This document shows positions 9,241 to 19,341 of a stretch of 51,988 bases of DNA, in pieces. This DNA comes from an uncultured Rhodospirillales bacterium (GTDB lineage: Bacteria; Pseudomonadota; Alphaproteobacteria; Acetobacterales; Acetobacteraceae). The stretch covers positions 1-51,988 of the forward strand of contig CAIPLM010000122.1 of assembly GCA_903865895.1 (NCBI GenBank). Direction: 5' to 3'. The stretch's first letter is position 1, and each line of letters opens with the position of its first letter. The notes under the pieces are model-generated. The model did no database searches, was not told the origin of the DNA, and saw only the letters and a list, made by a program, of their open reading frames with translations. The position numbers and the translations under genes were made by a program.

Positions 9241-9260
9241 CCTCCCGTTTCCGCGGGAGG
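9241..9260 (-). promoter_or_regulatory. Hairpin that includes the ribosome binding site of the Gfo/Idh/MocA gene
   Basis: CCTCCCG and CGGGAGG form a perfect 7-base-pair stem with a 6-base loop. Read on the minus strand, the 3' arm is the GGGAGG ribosome site of the gene starting at 9233. The mRNA could therefore hide its own initiation signal. Whether this is regulation or coincidence cannot be decided from one sequence. Confidence 0.4.
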
Positions 9261-9315
9261 TTAGCGCGAGACCGGGCGAAGCGAAAATGGCCGGCCTCCG
9301 CGGTGCCGCCCGCCG

Positions 9316-9516
9316 TTACGCGGCGCTGCGGGGCAAATGCCCGTTGCGCGCCATGGTGGCACTCACCACGCGGCGCAAATCGGCCAGGCTCGGCCAATCC
9401 GTCGCATCGAGATCGGCCAGCCGCGGATCGATCGCCACGAACCGAAACCGCTCGGCACAGGTGATGGCGACGCCCGCGAAAATGCCGGAAACCTCGATCA
9501 CCTGGGATTGGAACAT
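9316..9516 (-). CDS. Small hypothetical protein (66 residues)
   Basis: The ATG at 9516 has an ideal ribosome site, AAGGAG with 7-base spacing, which supports this start over the longer frame reaching 9618. The protein begins MFQSQVIEVSGIFAGVAI and has a helical, acidic-then-basic tail with no transmembrane segment. Similar short proteins of this style are common in Rhodospirillales and Rhizobiales genomes, but I can give no function. It is followed by the Gfo/Idh/MocA gene on the same strand after an 82-base gap. Confidence 0.62.
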   Translation of the reverse strand: MFQSQVIEVSGIFAGVAITCAERFRFVAIDPRLADLDATDWPSLADLRRVVSATMARNGHLPRSAA

Positions 9517-9868
9517 CGCAAAACTCCTTGCTGACGCAGGCAGGTTTGCCGAACCACCGCGCCGCCGCAACGCCAATTCAGCGCCCGCCCGAAGTTTGCA
9601 CGCCCATGCTCCCCACACCCGCCGGCGTGGTGGATCATGCTCCCCGGCGCCGTGGCGGCGACAGGTTTATCCCGCCCGATGCGCGGCGAGTCGCGGCCCA
9701 TAGGAGGCAGTACGGAGCCCCGCTGTGTGCGAAACCTGCCCGCGCCCGCCCATCGCCGCTATGTCGGCGAGGCCTGACCGCGAAGACGATAGCGCGTCAC
9801 CCGTCCGTGCCGCACCGAATAGACACCCGGCCGACACGCATCCCGGCCCGTGTATTGGCGAGACGACG
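9517..9868. other. Intergenic stretch with no supported gene
   Basis: About 350 bases between the 66-residue protein and the tiny Met-rich frame. Open frames cross it on both strands, but none has a convincing start or recognisable product. It presumably holds the promoter for the small gene at 9316-9516; no clear sites seen. Confidence 0.5.
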
Positions 9869-9964
9869 CTAGTTGATGATCTTCATCGCCATGTCAGCAT
9901 GCAGCATGCACTCCGCCTCCTTCTTCTCCATCATCACCTGCTTGGCCATCTCCATCTCCTTCAT
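9869..9964 (-). CDS. Possible very small Met-rich protein (26-31 residues)
   Basis: A short frame reading MKEMEMAKQVMMEKKEAECM and ending HADMAMKIIN: nine Met and six Lys in 31 residues. If translation starts at the third Met (9949), an AAGGAG site sits 6 bases upstream. It lies between the amino-acid ABC ATPase gene and an empty stretch, on the same strand. It could be a small conserved protein or chance; the reverse strand of this piece is not otherwise coding. Confidence 0.25.
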   Translation of the reverse strand: MKEMEMAKQVMMEKKEAECMLHADMAMKIIN

Positions 9965-10019
9965 GGCCACCGCCCCTTTGCCGCCGGAGGCTTGCCTCCT
10001 TCAAACCTTCAACCGCCTC

Positions 10020-10820
10020 TCACCCCTCCAGCAACACCGAAGCCCCACGATCCAGATAGGTCTGGAGAAACTGCGCCATCCGCGGGTGCCACGGCTTGCG
10101 GAACACCTCCCCGGCCCGCCCTTCCAGCGCGATGCGTCCCTCATCGAGAAACACGATGTGCTGGCCCACATGGGCGGCGAAGCCGATTTCGTGGGTGACG
10201 ACGAGCATCGTCATCCCTTCGGCCGCGAGATCGCGCATCACCGTCAGCACTTCGCCGGTCAGCTCCGGGTCGAGCGAGGAGGTCGGCTCGTCGAACAACA
10301 TGATCTTCGGGTCCATCGCCAGCGCCCGCGCGATGGCCACGCGCTGCTGCTGCCCGCCGGAGAGCTGGCTCGGGTAGAAGCTGGCCCGCTCGGCGAGGCC
10401 GACGCGGGTGAGATGCGCCATCGCCCGGTCCTGCGCCTCCCGCTTGGGCAGCCGCAGCACCTGGCGCAGCCCCTCCGCCACATTGCCCAGCGCCGTCATA
10501 TGCGGCCACAAATTGAACTGCTGGAACACCATGCCGATCGAGCGCCGCACCCGGGCGATCTCGCCCGGCGGCAGGCGCGTACGGCTGCCGTCCGCCGCCG
10601 CGTCATACCCGATCGGCGCGCCGCCAATGCGGATGATGCCGTCGTCATGCTCCTCCAGAAACGCGGCGCAGCGCAGCAGGGTGGACTTGCCGGAGCCGGA
10701 TGGCCCAATGAGACAGGTCACCTCCCCATGCCGCACATCGAGATCCACCCCGCGCAGCACCGTATTGCCGCCGAACCGCTTGACGACGTTGCGCATGGTG
10801 ATGGCGGCATCTTGGGTCAT
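10020..10820 (-). CDS. Polar amino-acid ABC transporter ATP-binding protein
   Basis: A 266-residue ABC ATPase of the HisP/GlnQ type that powers uptake from the inner face of the membrane. Walker A is GPSGSGKST, the Q-loop region FQQFNLWPHMT, the signature LSGGQQQR, Walker B IMLFDEPTSSLD and the switch THEIGFA. I chose the ATG at 10820, eight bases after the permease stop and preceded by GAGG; a GTG at 10832 would overlap the upstream gene. It is the last gene of the four-gene transporter set running from 12985. Confidence 0.94.
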   Translation of the reverse strand: MTQDAAITMRNVVKRFGGNTVLRGVDLDVRHGEVTCLIGPSGSGKSTLLRCAAFLEEHDDGIIRIGGAPIGYDAAADGSRTRLPPGEIARVRRSIGMVFQQFNLWPHMTALGNVAEGLRQVLRLPKREAQDRAMAHLTRVGLAERASFYPSQLSGGQQQRVAIARALAMDPKIMLFDEPTSSLDPELTGEVLTVMRDLAAEGMTMLVVTHEIGFAAHVGQHIVFLDEGRIALEGRAGEVFRKPWHPRMAQFLQTYLDRGASVLLEG

Positions 10821-10828
10821 GTCGGTCC

Positions 10829-11485
10829 TCACACCAGGCGGAAACGGTCGAAACGGGCCTCAAGGCTGCGGCCGAGCCGGCCAGTGAGCTCGGTGAGCCC
10901 CCAATAGGCCAGCGCCAGCACCGCCGCCGATTGGGTGAAGGCGAAAGTGGCCGAGCCGAAGGCGGTCACCGCCAAGGTGAACTCCGGCACGGTGATGATG
11001 GAGAGGATCGCCGTCTCCTTCAGCAGCACCACCCACATATTTACGCAGGCCGGCAGCACCAGCAGCGTCATCTCCGGCAGCAGGATGCGCCGGATGACCT
11101 GCCCGCGATCGAGCCCGACGCACAGCGCCGCCTCCACATGCCCCTTGGGCACCGCGATCAGCCCACCCCGCAGAATTTCCGAGAAATACGCCGCCCCATA
11201 CACGATCAACCCGAGCAATCCGGCCGGCGTCGGATCAAGATCAAGCCCAATGAACGGCCCGCCATAATAAAGCAGGAACATCTGCACCAGAAACGGCGTG
11301 CCGCGGATCACCTCGACGAACGCCCACAGCCCCCGGTCCAGCCAGCGCGGCCCGAACTGGCGGCCCAGCGCAATCGCCAGCCCCAGCAGCGGCCCGAACA
11401 GGCACCCCGCCAGCCAGATGGCGATGGTGACTTCCAGCCCATCGATGATTTCGGGCAGCGCCTCGATCAGCGCGTCGAAATTCAT
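10829..11485 (-). CDS. Polar amino-acid ABC transporter permease 2
   Basis: A 218-residue HisM/GlnP-type permease with three to five hydrophobic helices; the EAA-like loop reads VEAALCVGLDRGQVIRRILL. The start overlaps the preceding permease stop by 4 bases (ATGA at 11482-11485), so the longer frame to 11848 is not the start. Products of this family form heterodimers with the partner encoded next to them. Confidence 0.93.
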   Translation of the reverse strand: MNFDALIEALPEIIDGLEVTIAIWLAGCLFGPLLGLAIALGRQFGPRWLDRGLWAFVEVIRGTPFLVQMFLLYYGGPFIGLDLDPTPAGLLGLIVYGAAYFSEILRGGLIAVPKGHVEAALCVGLDRGQVIRRILLPEMTLLVLPACVNMWVVLLKETAILSIITVPEFTLAVTAFGSATFAFTQSAAVLALAYWGLTELTGRLGRSLEARFDRFRLV

Positions 11486-12120
11486 CCGCGCAACCCCAGC
11501 ATCCGCCCAAGCCCGTTGCCGCCGCGGGCAACGACGATGTTGAGCAGCAAATAAAACAGCCCGGCGGTAGCAAACATCTCGATCGGCCGGAAGGTGGAGG
11601 AGGAGAGGTTCTGCGCCGTGCGCGTGATATCGCCCACGCCCACCACCGAGACCAGCGACGAGGCCTTGAGGATCATGATCGCCTCGTTCACCAGCGCCGG
11701 CAGCGTCAACCGCAGCGCGATCGGCGCCCGAATGCGCACCAGGATCTGCGCCGGCGACAGCCCGATCATCCGCCCGGCCTCCACCAGCCCCGGCGCGATG
11801 TTCACGAACCCGCCGCGCAGCGTCTCGGCCTGATACGCCGAGGTGCACAGCGTCAGCCCCACCAGGGCGGCCACCGTGCCCGGCACGTCGATGCCGATCT
11901 GCGGCAGCAAATGATAAATCAGCAGCAGCAACACCAGCAGCGGCACGCCGCGGAAGAAGCTGACATAAAGCCGCGCCAGCACCCGCAACGGCGCCGATTT
12001 CGCCAGCGAGGCGGCGCAGACGGAAATGCCAATCGCGAGGCCGATGGTGATCGACACCACCGACAGCCCCGCCGTGACCACCGCGCCGACGGCCAGGAGA
12101 TAAACGTGAATCCAGGTCAT
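11482..12120 (-). CDS. Polar amino-acid ABC transporter permease 1
   Basis: A 212-residue permease of the His/Glu/Gln/Arg family. It has an N-terminal hydrophobic helix and the EAA loop VEAGRMIGLSPAQILVRIRA. It follows the binding-protein gene after 16 bases and overlaps permease 2 by ATGA. With the genes on either side it makes a complete importer: receptor, two permeases and an ATPase. Confidence 0.93.
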   Translation of the reverse strand: MTWIHVYLLAVGAVVTAGLSVVSITIGLAIGISVCAASLAKSAPLRVLARLYVSFFRGVPLLVLLLLIYHLLPQIGIDVPGTVAALVGLTLCTSAYQAETLRGGFVNIAPGLVEAGRMIGLSPAQILVRIRAPIALRLTLPALVNEAIMILKASSLVSVVGVGDITRTAQNLSSSTFRPIEMFATAGLFYLLLNIVVARGGNGLGRMLGLRG

Positions 12121-12136
12121 CGGCGCGGTGTGTGGC

Positions 12137-12985
12137 TCAGACGGTGGGCTCAGGCGTGGTGTCCGGCAGGTCCATGGTGTTCTTGAACCAGGTCTGCTGG
12201 ATCTTCGCCATGCGGCCGTCCTTCTTGATCTTCAGGATGGCGGCGTTCACGGCCTTGATCAGCGACTCCGAGCCGGCTTCCTTGCGCACGAAGTAGCCGA
12301 AATAGCTCTTGTCGCCGAAGGGCGGCTTCACCAGCTCGAACGTATCCGGCCGCTCACCGGCCACCACCGCGATGTTGGTCATCGAGTTGGCCACCGCAGC
12401 GATACGCCCGGCCGCGAGATCGGCGTAAGCGCCCGAGAAGTCCGGATATTCGCGCACGGTCGCGGCCTTCGGCAGCTTCGCGCTGTATTTCTTCAACTGC
12501 TCAAGCTGCGCGGTCGCCTTGCCCGAACCGACAGCCTTGCCGGCGATGTCGGCCGGCTTGGTGATGCTCTTGTCGCCGGCCTTCTTCAGCAGCGCGCAGG
12601 TGGCGTCCCCGATCGGCAGGCTGAAGCTGTAGCGGGCCGAGCGCGCCTTGGTGATGGTCGCGGGGCCGGACACCATGTCGAACTTCCCGGCATCGAGCCC
12701 GGGGATCACGCTCTCCCACGGCAGCGCGACGAAGGTGAACTTCAGGCCCATCTCCTTGGAGACGGCGGCCAGCAGGTCATAGTTGAAGCCAACCGCCTTG
12801 CCGTCCTTGATGAAGTCGAACGGCGCGAACTCCGTCTCGGTGCCGATCTTCAGCTCGCCCGCGGCCTTGGCCTTGGCGAGGATGTCATCGGCCGCGTGCG
12901 CGGTGCGGATCAGGGCGGGGGCGGCGAGACCGGCCGCCGCGATACCGCCGACGGTGAGAACCCGACGGCGAGAGAATTCAACCAT
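12137..12985 (-). CDS. Amino-acid ABC transporter substrate-binding protein (family 3), Tat signal
   Basis: A 282-residue periplasmic receptor of the family-3 type. The start at 12985 has a GGAGG site 5 bases upstream, excluding the longer frame. The N-terminus carries a twin-arginine signal (SRRRVLTVGG, then an Ala/Gly-rich stretch to AHA), unusual for this mostly Sec-exported family. The mature part begins with the typical LKIGTETEFAPFDFIKDGK strand. First gene of its operon; ligand likely a polar amino acid. Confidence 0.93.
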   Translation of the reverse strand: MVEFSRRRVLTVGGIAAAGLAAPALIRTAHAADDILAKAKAAGELKIGTETEFAPFDFIKDGKAVGFNYDLLAAVSKEMGLKFTFVALPWESVIPGLDAGKFDMVSGPATITKARSARYSFSLPIGDATCALLKKAGDKSITKPADIAGKAVGSGKATAQLEQLKKYSAKLPKAATVREYPDFSGAYADLAAGRIAAVANSMTNIAVVAGERPDTFELVKPPFGDKSYFGYFVRKEAGSESLIKAVNAAILKIKKDGRMAKIQQTWFKNTMDLPDTTPEPTV

Positions 12986-13071
12986 AGCAACCTCCAAGGT
13001 GTGACAGGCGTGGGTAATATCCCGTAACAGCCATATTGCACCGCAGCGCGGCACTCAATGGCCAAACGCGG

Positions 13072-13100
13072 CTTGACGCCCCCTCGGCCGCTTGCAAAGT
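13072..13100 (+). promoter_or_regulatory. Candidate promoter for the 2-oxoglutarate oxygenase gene
   Basis: CTTGAC at 13072-13077 resembles the alphaproteobacterial -35 element, followed 17 bases later by CAAAGT as a weak -10. The start codon is 36 bases further on. It lies in the 150-base gap shared with the divergent amino-acid receptor gene. Confidence 0.35.
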
Positions 13101-13135
13101 CTGGTTGGTGCAATTTTCGCCGGAGGCGCCTGCCC

Positions 13136-14068
13136 ATGCTGCCGATTATCGATCTGTCCGGTCCGCCGGCTGAAGTGGCCGCGCAAATCCGCGAGGCCTG
13201 CCTCACCCACGGCTTCTTCTACGTGAAGAACCACGGCGTGCCCGCGGACCTGATCGACCGCACCGTCGAGCAGGCCAAGCTGTTCTTCCGTCAGCCGCTC
13301 GAGGAAAAGCGCAAGGCCAAGGTCAACATGCGCCACCGCGGCTTCAACGCCCTCGGTGACGCCCTCATGTACGGCGCCACCAAGCCCGACTACAAAGAGT
13401 TCTTCTCCATCGGCCTCGAACTCCCCGAAGACGACCCCGACGTTGTCGCCGGCCAGGCCCTGCGCGGCCCCAATAACTGGCCCCCCGGCAGGCCCGACTT
13501 CCGCGCCGCTCTCAGCGAATACTACGAAGCGCTCGGCACCTGCGGCGCCCTGCTCCTCAGCCGCGTCGCCCAATCCCTCGGCGTCGCGCCCGATTTCTTC
13601 GTCGATAAATACCAAAAGCGCCTCCAGCGCACCCAAATCATCTACTACCCGCCCCACCCTCCCGCCGCAGAAGACGACCAGTTCGGCCTCGCCGCCCATA
13701 CCGATTTCGGCTGCATCACCCTCCTCTGGCAGGACGACAACGGCGGCCTCGAAGTGCACGACCGCACCGCCAACACCTGGATCCCCGCCCCCCCGATCCC
13801 CGGCACCCTCGTCGTCAACGTCGGAGACCTGCTCGGCCGCTGGACCAACGACCGCTACGCCTCAACCCCCCACCGCGTCCTCAACAAATCCGGCCGCGAA
13901 CGCTTCTCCATCGCCACCTTCTACGACCCCGACTACATGGCGATGGTCGACCCCAAAATGCTCGGCGTCACCGGCGCCGAAAGCCACTACGACCCCACCA
14001 CCGCCGGCGACCACATCCTCGGCCGCATCCAACGCTCCTTCGGCTACCGCAAGACAGCCGCTGAATAA
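13136..14068 (+). CDS. 2-oxoglutarate/Fe(II)-dependent oxygenase (isopenicillin N synthase family)
   Basis: A 310-residue cytoplasmic oxygenase. The DIOX_N segment is at the start (LPIIDLSG, CLTHGFFYVKNHGV), and the jelly-roll core carries the Fe(II) triad as HTD (AAHTDFG) and the later His in STPHRV, with the 2-oxoglutarate-binding Arg in RERFSIATF. The start at 13136 follows GGAGG with 10-base spacing. Such enzymes hydroxylate or desaturate small molecules; the substrate is unknown. It stands alone, divergent from an amino-acid importer, which hints at an amino-acid-like substrate. Confidence 0.9.
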   Translation: MLPIIDLSGPPAEVAAQIREACLTHGFFYVKNHGVPADLIDRTVEQAKLFFRQPLEEKRKAKVNMRHRGFNALGDALMYGATKPDYKEFFSIGLELPEDDPDVVAGQALRGPNNWPPGRPDFRAALSEYYEALGTCGALLLSRVAQSLGVAPDFFVDKYQKRLQRTQIIYYPPHPPAAEDDQFGLAAHTDFGCITLLWQDDNGGLEVHDRTANTWIPAPPIPGTLVVNVGDLLGRWTNDRYASTPHRVLNKSGRERFSIATFYDPDYMAMVDPKMLGVTGAESHYDPTTAGDHILGRIQRSFGYRKTAAE

Positions 14069-14089
14069 TCCCCGCGCTGGGTGGCGCAT

Positions 14090-14153
14090 GGGGAAAGAGA
14101 AGGCGAGGGGGCGCTGCCCCCTCGACCCCCGCCAGGGGATGATCCCCTGGACC
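14090..14153 (+). repeat. Intergenic palindromic element, left copy
   Basis: A G/C-rich element of about 64 bases containing two hairpins, GGGGGCGCTGCCCCC and CCAGGGGATGATCCCCTGG, preceded by GGGGAAAG. It recurs in inverted orientation at 14261-14322. It lies directly after the oxygenase gene and could fold in RNA as a terminator. Confidence 0.75.
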
Positions 14154-14171
14154 TCATCCATTTGAAGGAAT

Positions 14172-14245
14172 GATGCCGAAAGGGAGAGGGGGGCCTACTC
14201 GGTGGTTACAACCACGGCGTAGGCCCCCCTCTCCCTTTCGGCATC
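14172..14245. terminator. Perfect 27-bp inverted repeat, probable bidirectional terminator
   Basis: Arms at 14172-14198 and 14219-14245 are exact reverse complements of 27 bases, beginning GATGCCGAAAGG. The 20-base loop contains its own small stem (GTGGT/ACCAC), so the hairpin can extend nearly to its tip. It sits midway between convergent genes (oxygenase + and hutU -), where a two-way transcription stop is expected, although no long T-run follows. Confidence 0.7.
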
Positions 14246-14260
14246 CTCTTAAACGCATGC

Positions 14261-14322
14261 GGGTCTGGGGGCTCAGCCCCCAGCGGGGTCCAGGGGCAGC
14301 GCCCCTGGCCTTCCTTTCCCCA
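14261..14322 (-). repeat. Intergenic palindromic element, right copy (inverted)
   Basis: Read on the minus strand this begins GGGGAAAGGAAGGCCAGGGG and contains CAGGGGCGCTGCCCCTG and TGGGGGCTGAGCCCCCA. It matches the order of hairpins in the 14090-14153 element with many compensatory arm changes, keeping the stems while the sequence drifts. The two copies face each other around the 27-bp hairpin. Confidence 0.75.
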
Positions 14323-14349
14323 CGCGTCCACCCAAGGTGTGGGGATTAG

Positions 14350-16014
14350 TCAGAGGATGCCTGGCAGGTCGAGGCCGTGGGTGCGGGCGCAGTCGAGGGC
14401 TTCGGGGTAGCCGGCGTCGGCGTGGCGCATGACGCCGGTGGCGGGGTCGTTCCACAGCACGCGTTCGATGCGGCGTGCGGCGGCCTCGGTGCCGTCGCAG
14501 ACGATGACCATTCCGGCGTGTTGGGAGAACCCCATGCCGACGCCGCCGCCGTGGTGCAGCGAGACCCAGGTGGCGCCGGAGGCGCAGTTGAGCAGGGCGT
14601 TGAGCAGCGGCCAGTCGGAGACGGCGTCGGAGCCATCGCGCATGGCTTCGGTTTCGCGGTTGGGCGAGGCGACGGAGCCGCTATCGAGATGGTCGCGGCC
14701 GATGACGATGGGGGCTTGGAGTTCGCCGGAGGCCACCATGTCGTTGAAGGCGAGGCCGAGCCGGTGGCGATCGCCGAGGCCGACCCAGCAGATGCGGGCG
14801 GGCAGGCCTTGGAAGTGGATGCGCTTGCGCGCCATGTCGAGCCAGTTGTGGAGATGGGCGTTGTCGGGGAGGAGTTCCTTCACCTTGGCGTCGGTGCGGT
14901 AGATGTCCTCGGGGTCACCGGAGAGGGCGGCCCAGCGGAAGGGGCCGACGCCGCGGCAAAACAGCGGGCGGATATAGGCGGGCACGAAGCCGGGGAAATC
15001 GAAGGCATCGAGCACGCCTTCTTCCTTGGCGCGCTGGCGGATGTTGTTGCCGTAATCGACGGTGGGCACGCCCATGCGGAAATATTGCAGCATGGCCTGC
15101 ACGTGGCCGGCCATGGAGCGGCGCGCGGCGGCTTCGACGGCTTTCGGGTCGCGCTCCCGCCGCTCCTCCCATTCGGCGATGGTCCAGCCCTTCGGCAGGT
15201 ATCCGTTGACCGGATCATGTGCCGAGGTCTGGTCGGTGAGGATGTCGGGGCGGACGCCGCGGCGCAGGAGTTCGGGGAGGATTTCGGCGGCATTGCCGAG
15301 CAGGCCGACGGAGATCGGCGTGCGGTTGCGGCAGGACTCATCGATCATCCTCAGCGCCTCGTCGAGATCGGCGGTGTGGCGGTCGAGGTAGCCGGTGCGC
15401 AGCCGCATTTCGATGCGGCTGGGCTGGCATTCGATCGCGAGGCACGAGGCACCGGCCATCACGGCCGCGAGCGGCTGGGCGCCACCCATGCCGCCGAGCC
15501 CGGCGGTGAGGATCCATTTGCCGGCGAGGCTGCCATCATAGTGCTTGCGCCCGGCCTCTACGAAGGTTTCGTAGGTGCCCTGCACGATGCCCTGGGCGCC
15601 GATATAGATCCAGGAGCCGGCCGTCATCTGGCCGTACATCATCAGCCCCTTGCGATCGAGCTCGTTGAAATGCTCCCAGGTCGCCCAGTTCGGCACCAGG
15701 TTGGAGTTGGCGATCAGCACGCGGGGCGCGTCGGCATGGGTGCGGAACACGCCGACCGGCTTGCCGGATTGCACCAGCAGGGTCTCGTCCCCTTCCAGCC
15801 GGCGCAGTGCATGGGTGATGCGATCGAAGCTCTCCCAATCCCGCGCGGCGCGGCCGATGCCGCCATAGACCACGAGCTCGCCGGGGCGTTCGGCGACGTC
15901 GGGGTCAAGGTTGTTCATCAGCATGCGCAGCGGTGCCTCGGTGAGCCAGGACTTGGCGGAGAGCTCGGTGCCACGGGCGGCACGGATGATGCGCATGTTG
16001 TCGATACGGGTCAT
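14350..16014 (-). CDS. hutU: Urocanate hydratase
   Basis: A 554-residue enzyme, step 2 of histidine breakdown, converting urocanate to imidazolone propionate with tightly bound NAD. The NAD-binding motif GLGGMGGAQ is at 172-180, and the conserved Cys409 in RICWVGLG is at the position of the Pseudomonas active-site Cys410. Length matches the family (about 555). The start at 16014 ([12 protein letters not shown]) is the usual N-terminus; the frame continues upstream without support. It lies 19 bases downstream of hutH, so is surely co-transcribed. hutI and hutG/F are not in the window. Confidence 0.97.
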   Translation of the reverse strand: MTRIDNMRIIRAARGTELSAKSWLTEAPLRMLMNNLDPDVAERPGELVVYGGIGRAARDWESFDRITHALRRLEGDETLLVQSGKPVGVFRTHADAPRVLIANSNLVPNWATWEHFNELDRKGLMMYGQMTAGSWIYIGAQGIVQGTYETFVEAGRKHYDGSLAGKWILTAGLGGMGGAQPLAAVMAGASCLAIECQPSRIEMRLRTGYLDRHTADLDEALRMIDESCRNRTPISVGLLGNAAEILPELLRRGVRPDILTDQTSAHDPVNGYLPKGWTIAEWEERRERDPKAVEAAARRSMAGHVQAMLQYFRMGVPTVDYGNNIRQRAKEEGVLDAFDFPGFVPAYIRPLFCRGVGPFRWAALSGDPEDIYRTDAKVKELLPDNAHLHNWLDMARKRIHFQGLPARICWVGLGDRHRLGLAFNDMVASGELQAPIVIGRDHLDSGSVASPNRETEAMRDGSDAVSDWPLLNALLNCASGATWVSLHHGGGVGMGFSQHAGMVIVCDGTEAAARRIERVLWNDPATGVMRHADAGYPEALDCARTHGLDLPGIL

Positions 16015-16033
16015 GCCTGGGTGTTCCTGTGGA

Positions 16034-17572
<1,539 letters not shown>

Positions 17573-17590
17573 GCTGCTATTGTCCGCCGA

Positions 17591-17724
17591 TCAGGAAGCA
17601 AAAAACTTTTATCTGATTGGCTCGTGCCGCTTCCAACCATCGGGGGATGGTACGCCAGCGGCAACAATGGATTGAAAAGTTTTTTTGGTTCTTTTTGTTC
17701 ACAAAAAGAACTGCTTCCTTTCTT
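17591..17724. repeat. AT-rich palindromic repeat, family A, copy 2 (left arm shortened)
   Basis: The right arm 17674-17724 is full length (AAAAGTTTTTTTGGTTCTTT and its hairpin). The left arm is reduced to GGAAGCAAAAAACTTTT (17594-17610), lacking the outer hairpin found in copies 1 and 3. The loop is similar to copy 1 (shared GCGGCAAC and CCATC blocks), indicating common descent of loop as well as arms. It lies between the flavin monooxygenase gene and hutH on the minus strand. Confidence 0.8.
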
Positions 17725-17729
17725 ATCCA

Positions 17730-19328
17730 TCAAGCCAGCACAAGATCAGGATACCCCGAGGCCGCCACCTCGTCGCACCAGGCGCGATAGGCCGGCGCGC
17801 TGCCGCTGTAGCGGGCGATGATGCGGGTGGTCTTGCCGTCGACGTTGCTGTTCACCCCGGTGAACCAGGAATCGATCTCATTGGAGAGCAGCCCGGCGCC
17901 GATGGCCCGCACATGGCTCGTCCATTTCGCCACCGCCTCCGGTCGCGGATCGGCGTAGGTGAGGTCCTTCGCCTGCATATGGCCGAGCAGCCCGGTCACC
18001 CAATCCACGTTGTATTCGATGCTCCGAGGGATGTTGCCGAGCGCGGTATGCGGGCCCATCAGCATCATCATGTTGGGGAACCCCTCGACCAGCACACCCA
18101 TGAAAGTCTGCGGCCCCGCCGCCCAGGCATCGCGCAGCGTGCGGCCGCCCTCGCCCCGGAAATCGATCCGCTCGAAGGCCCCGGTGATCGCCATGAAGCC
18201 GGTGGCGTAGATGATGATGTCGAACTCGAACTCCCGATCAGTGGTGCGCAGCCCCGCCTCGGTGATCGCCTCGATCGGCGTCGCCTTGATATCCACCAGT
18301 TCGACATTGGGCTGGTTGTAGACCTCGTAGTAGCGCGTCTCGAGCGGCACGCGGCGGGTGCCGAAGCCGTGGTTCTTCGGGATCAGCTTCTCGGCTGTGG
18401 CCTTGTCATTCACCCGTGCGCGGATTTTGCGCGCGACGAATTCGGTGATCACGGCGTTGGCCGCACGGTCCATCAGGTAGTCACGGAAATTGCCCTGCCA
18501 TATGCCGAAGCCGCGCTCGGAGTAGAGCTTCTCCAGGAAGGCCTCGCGCTCCTCCGGTGTCACTTCAAAGGTGCCGCGCGGATCGGGCGTGTGCAGGAAG
18601 CAGGCGAAAGTCTCCTGGCAGCGGCGGAACATCGCGTCGTAATCGGCCTTGATCGCCGCCATCTCCTGGCCGCTGAGCGGCCCGTTATGCAGCGGCGCGC
18701 ACCAGTTGGGCGTGCGCTGGAACACGGTGAGATGGCCGGCCGTCTTCGCGACCTCCTGGATGGTCTGCACCCCCGAGGAGCCGGTGCCGATCACGGCGAC
18801 GCGCTTGCCGGTGAAATCCACCTTCTCCTTTGGCCACAGCCCGGTATGCGCCTCAAGCCCGCGGAAGCTGCCGACGCCGGCGATGCGCGGCATGGTCGGC
18901 GCCGAGAGCGGGCCGATGGCGGTGATGAGGAAGCGGGCGCGACGCGTGGCGCCGTCCTCGGTGGTCACCGTCCAGGCACCGTCCGCGTAATGCGCGGAGA
19001 CCACGCGGGCGTGGAAGGTGATATCGCGGCGGAGGTCGAACATGTCGGCCATGCGGTTGATATAGCGCTCGGTTTCCGGCTGCCCGGCGAAATGCTCGGA
19101 CCAGTTCCACTCCGCCAGCAGCTCCTTGGAGAAGGAATAGCCGTAGGAGTAGCTCTCGGAATCGAAGCGTGCGCCGGGGTAGCGGTTCCAATACCAGGTG
19201 CCGCCGACTCCGCTGCCGGCCTCCAGGATATGCGCCTTGATGCCCAGCCCGCGTAGCCGGTGCAGCTGATAGAGGCCGGACATGCCGGCGCCGATGATGA
19301 GGGCTTCGTGGTCGAGAGCGGTGGTCAT
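17730..19328 (-). CDS. Flavin-containing monooxygenase, Baeyer-Villiger type
   Basis: A 532-residue FAD- and NADPH-dependent enzyme. FAD motif GAGMSG at 13-18, the Baeyer-Villiger fingerprint FRGLEAHTGLW at 155-165 (FxGxxxHxxxW), and a second dinucleotide motif GTGSSG at 181-186. Such enzymes insert oxygen next to ketones to give esters or lactones. The start is 13 bases after the preceding SDR stop. An SDR that could make the ketone and an HyuAB pair are in the same array, suggesting a catabolic route for a cyclic or ketonic compound; the actual substrate is unknown. Confidence 0.92.
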   Translation of the reverse strand: MTTALDHEALIIGAGMSGLYQLHRLRGLGIKAHILEAGSGVGGTWYWNRYPGARFDSESYSYGYSFSKELLAEWNWSEHFAGQPETERYINRMADMFDLRRDITFHARVVSAHYADGAWTVTTEDGATRRARFLITAIGPLSAPTMPRIAGVGSFRGLEAHTGLWPKEKVDFTGKRVAVIGTGSSGVQTIQEVAKTAGHLTVFQRTPNWCAPLHNGPLSGQEMAAIKADYDAMFRRCQETFACFLHTPDPRGTFEVTPEEREAFLEKLYSERGFGIWQGNFRDYLMDRAANAVITEFVARKIRARVNDKATAEKLIPKNHGFGTRRVPLETRYYEVYNQPNVELVDIKATPIEAITEAGLRTTDREFEFDIIIYATGFMAITGAFERIDFRGEGGRTLRDAWAAGPQTFMGVLVEGFPNMMMLMGPHTALGNIPRSIEYNVDWVTGLLGHMQAKDLTYADPRPEAVAKWTSHVRAIGAGLLSNEIDSWFTGVNSNVDGKTTRIIARYSGSAPAYRAWCDEVAASGYPDLVLA

Positions 19329-19341
19329 GCCTGGCGCTCCT

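Noticed and set aside
13055-13759. Acidic minus-strand frame antisense to the oxygenase
   Set aside because: Val/Gly/Glu-rich shadow; the plus-strand Fe(II) motifs are clear.
17573-17729. Treating family A copy 2 as the hutH promoter
   Set aside because: A/T-rich but I found no properly spaced -35/-10 pair pointing into hutH; better explained as a shortened repeat.
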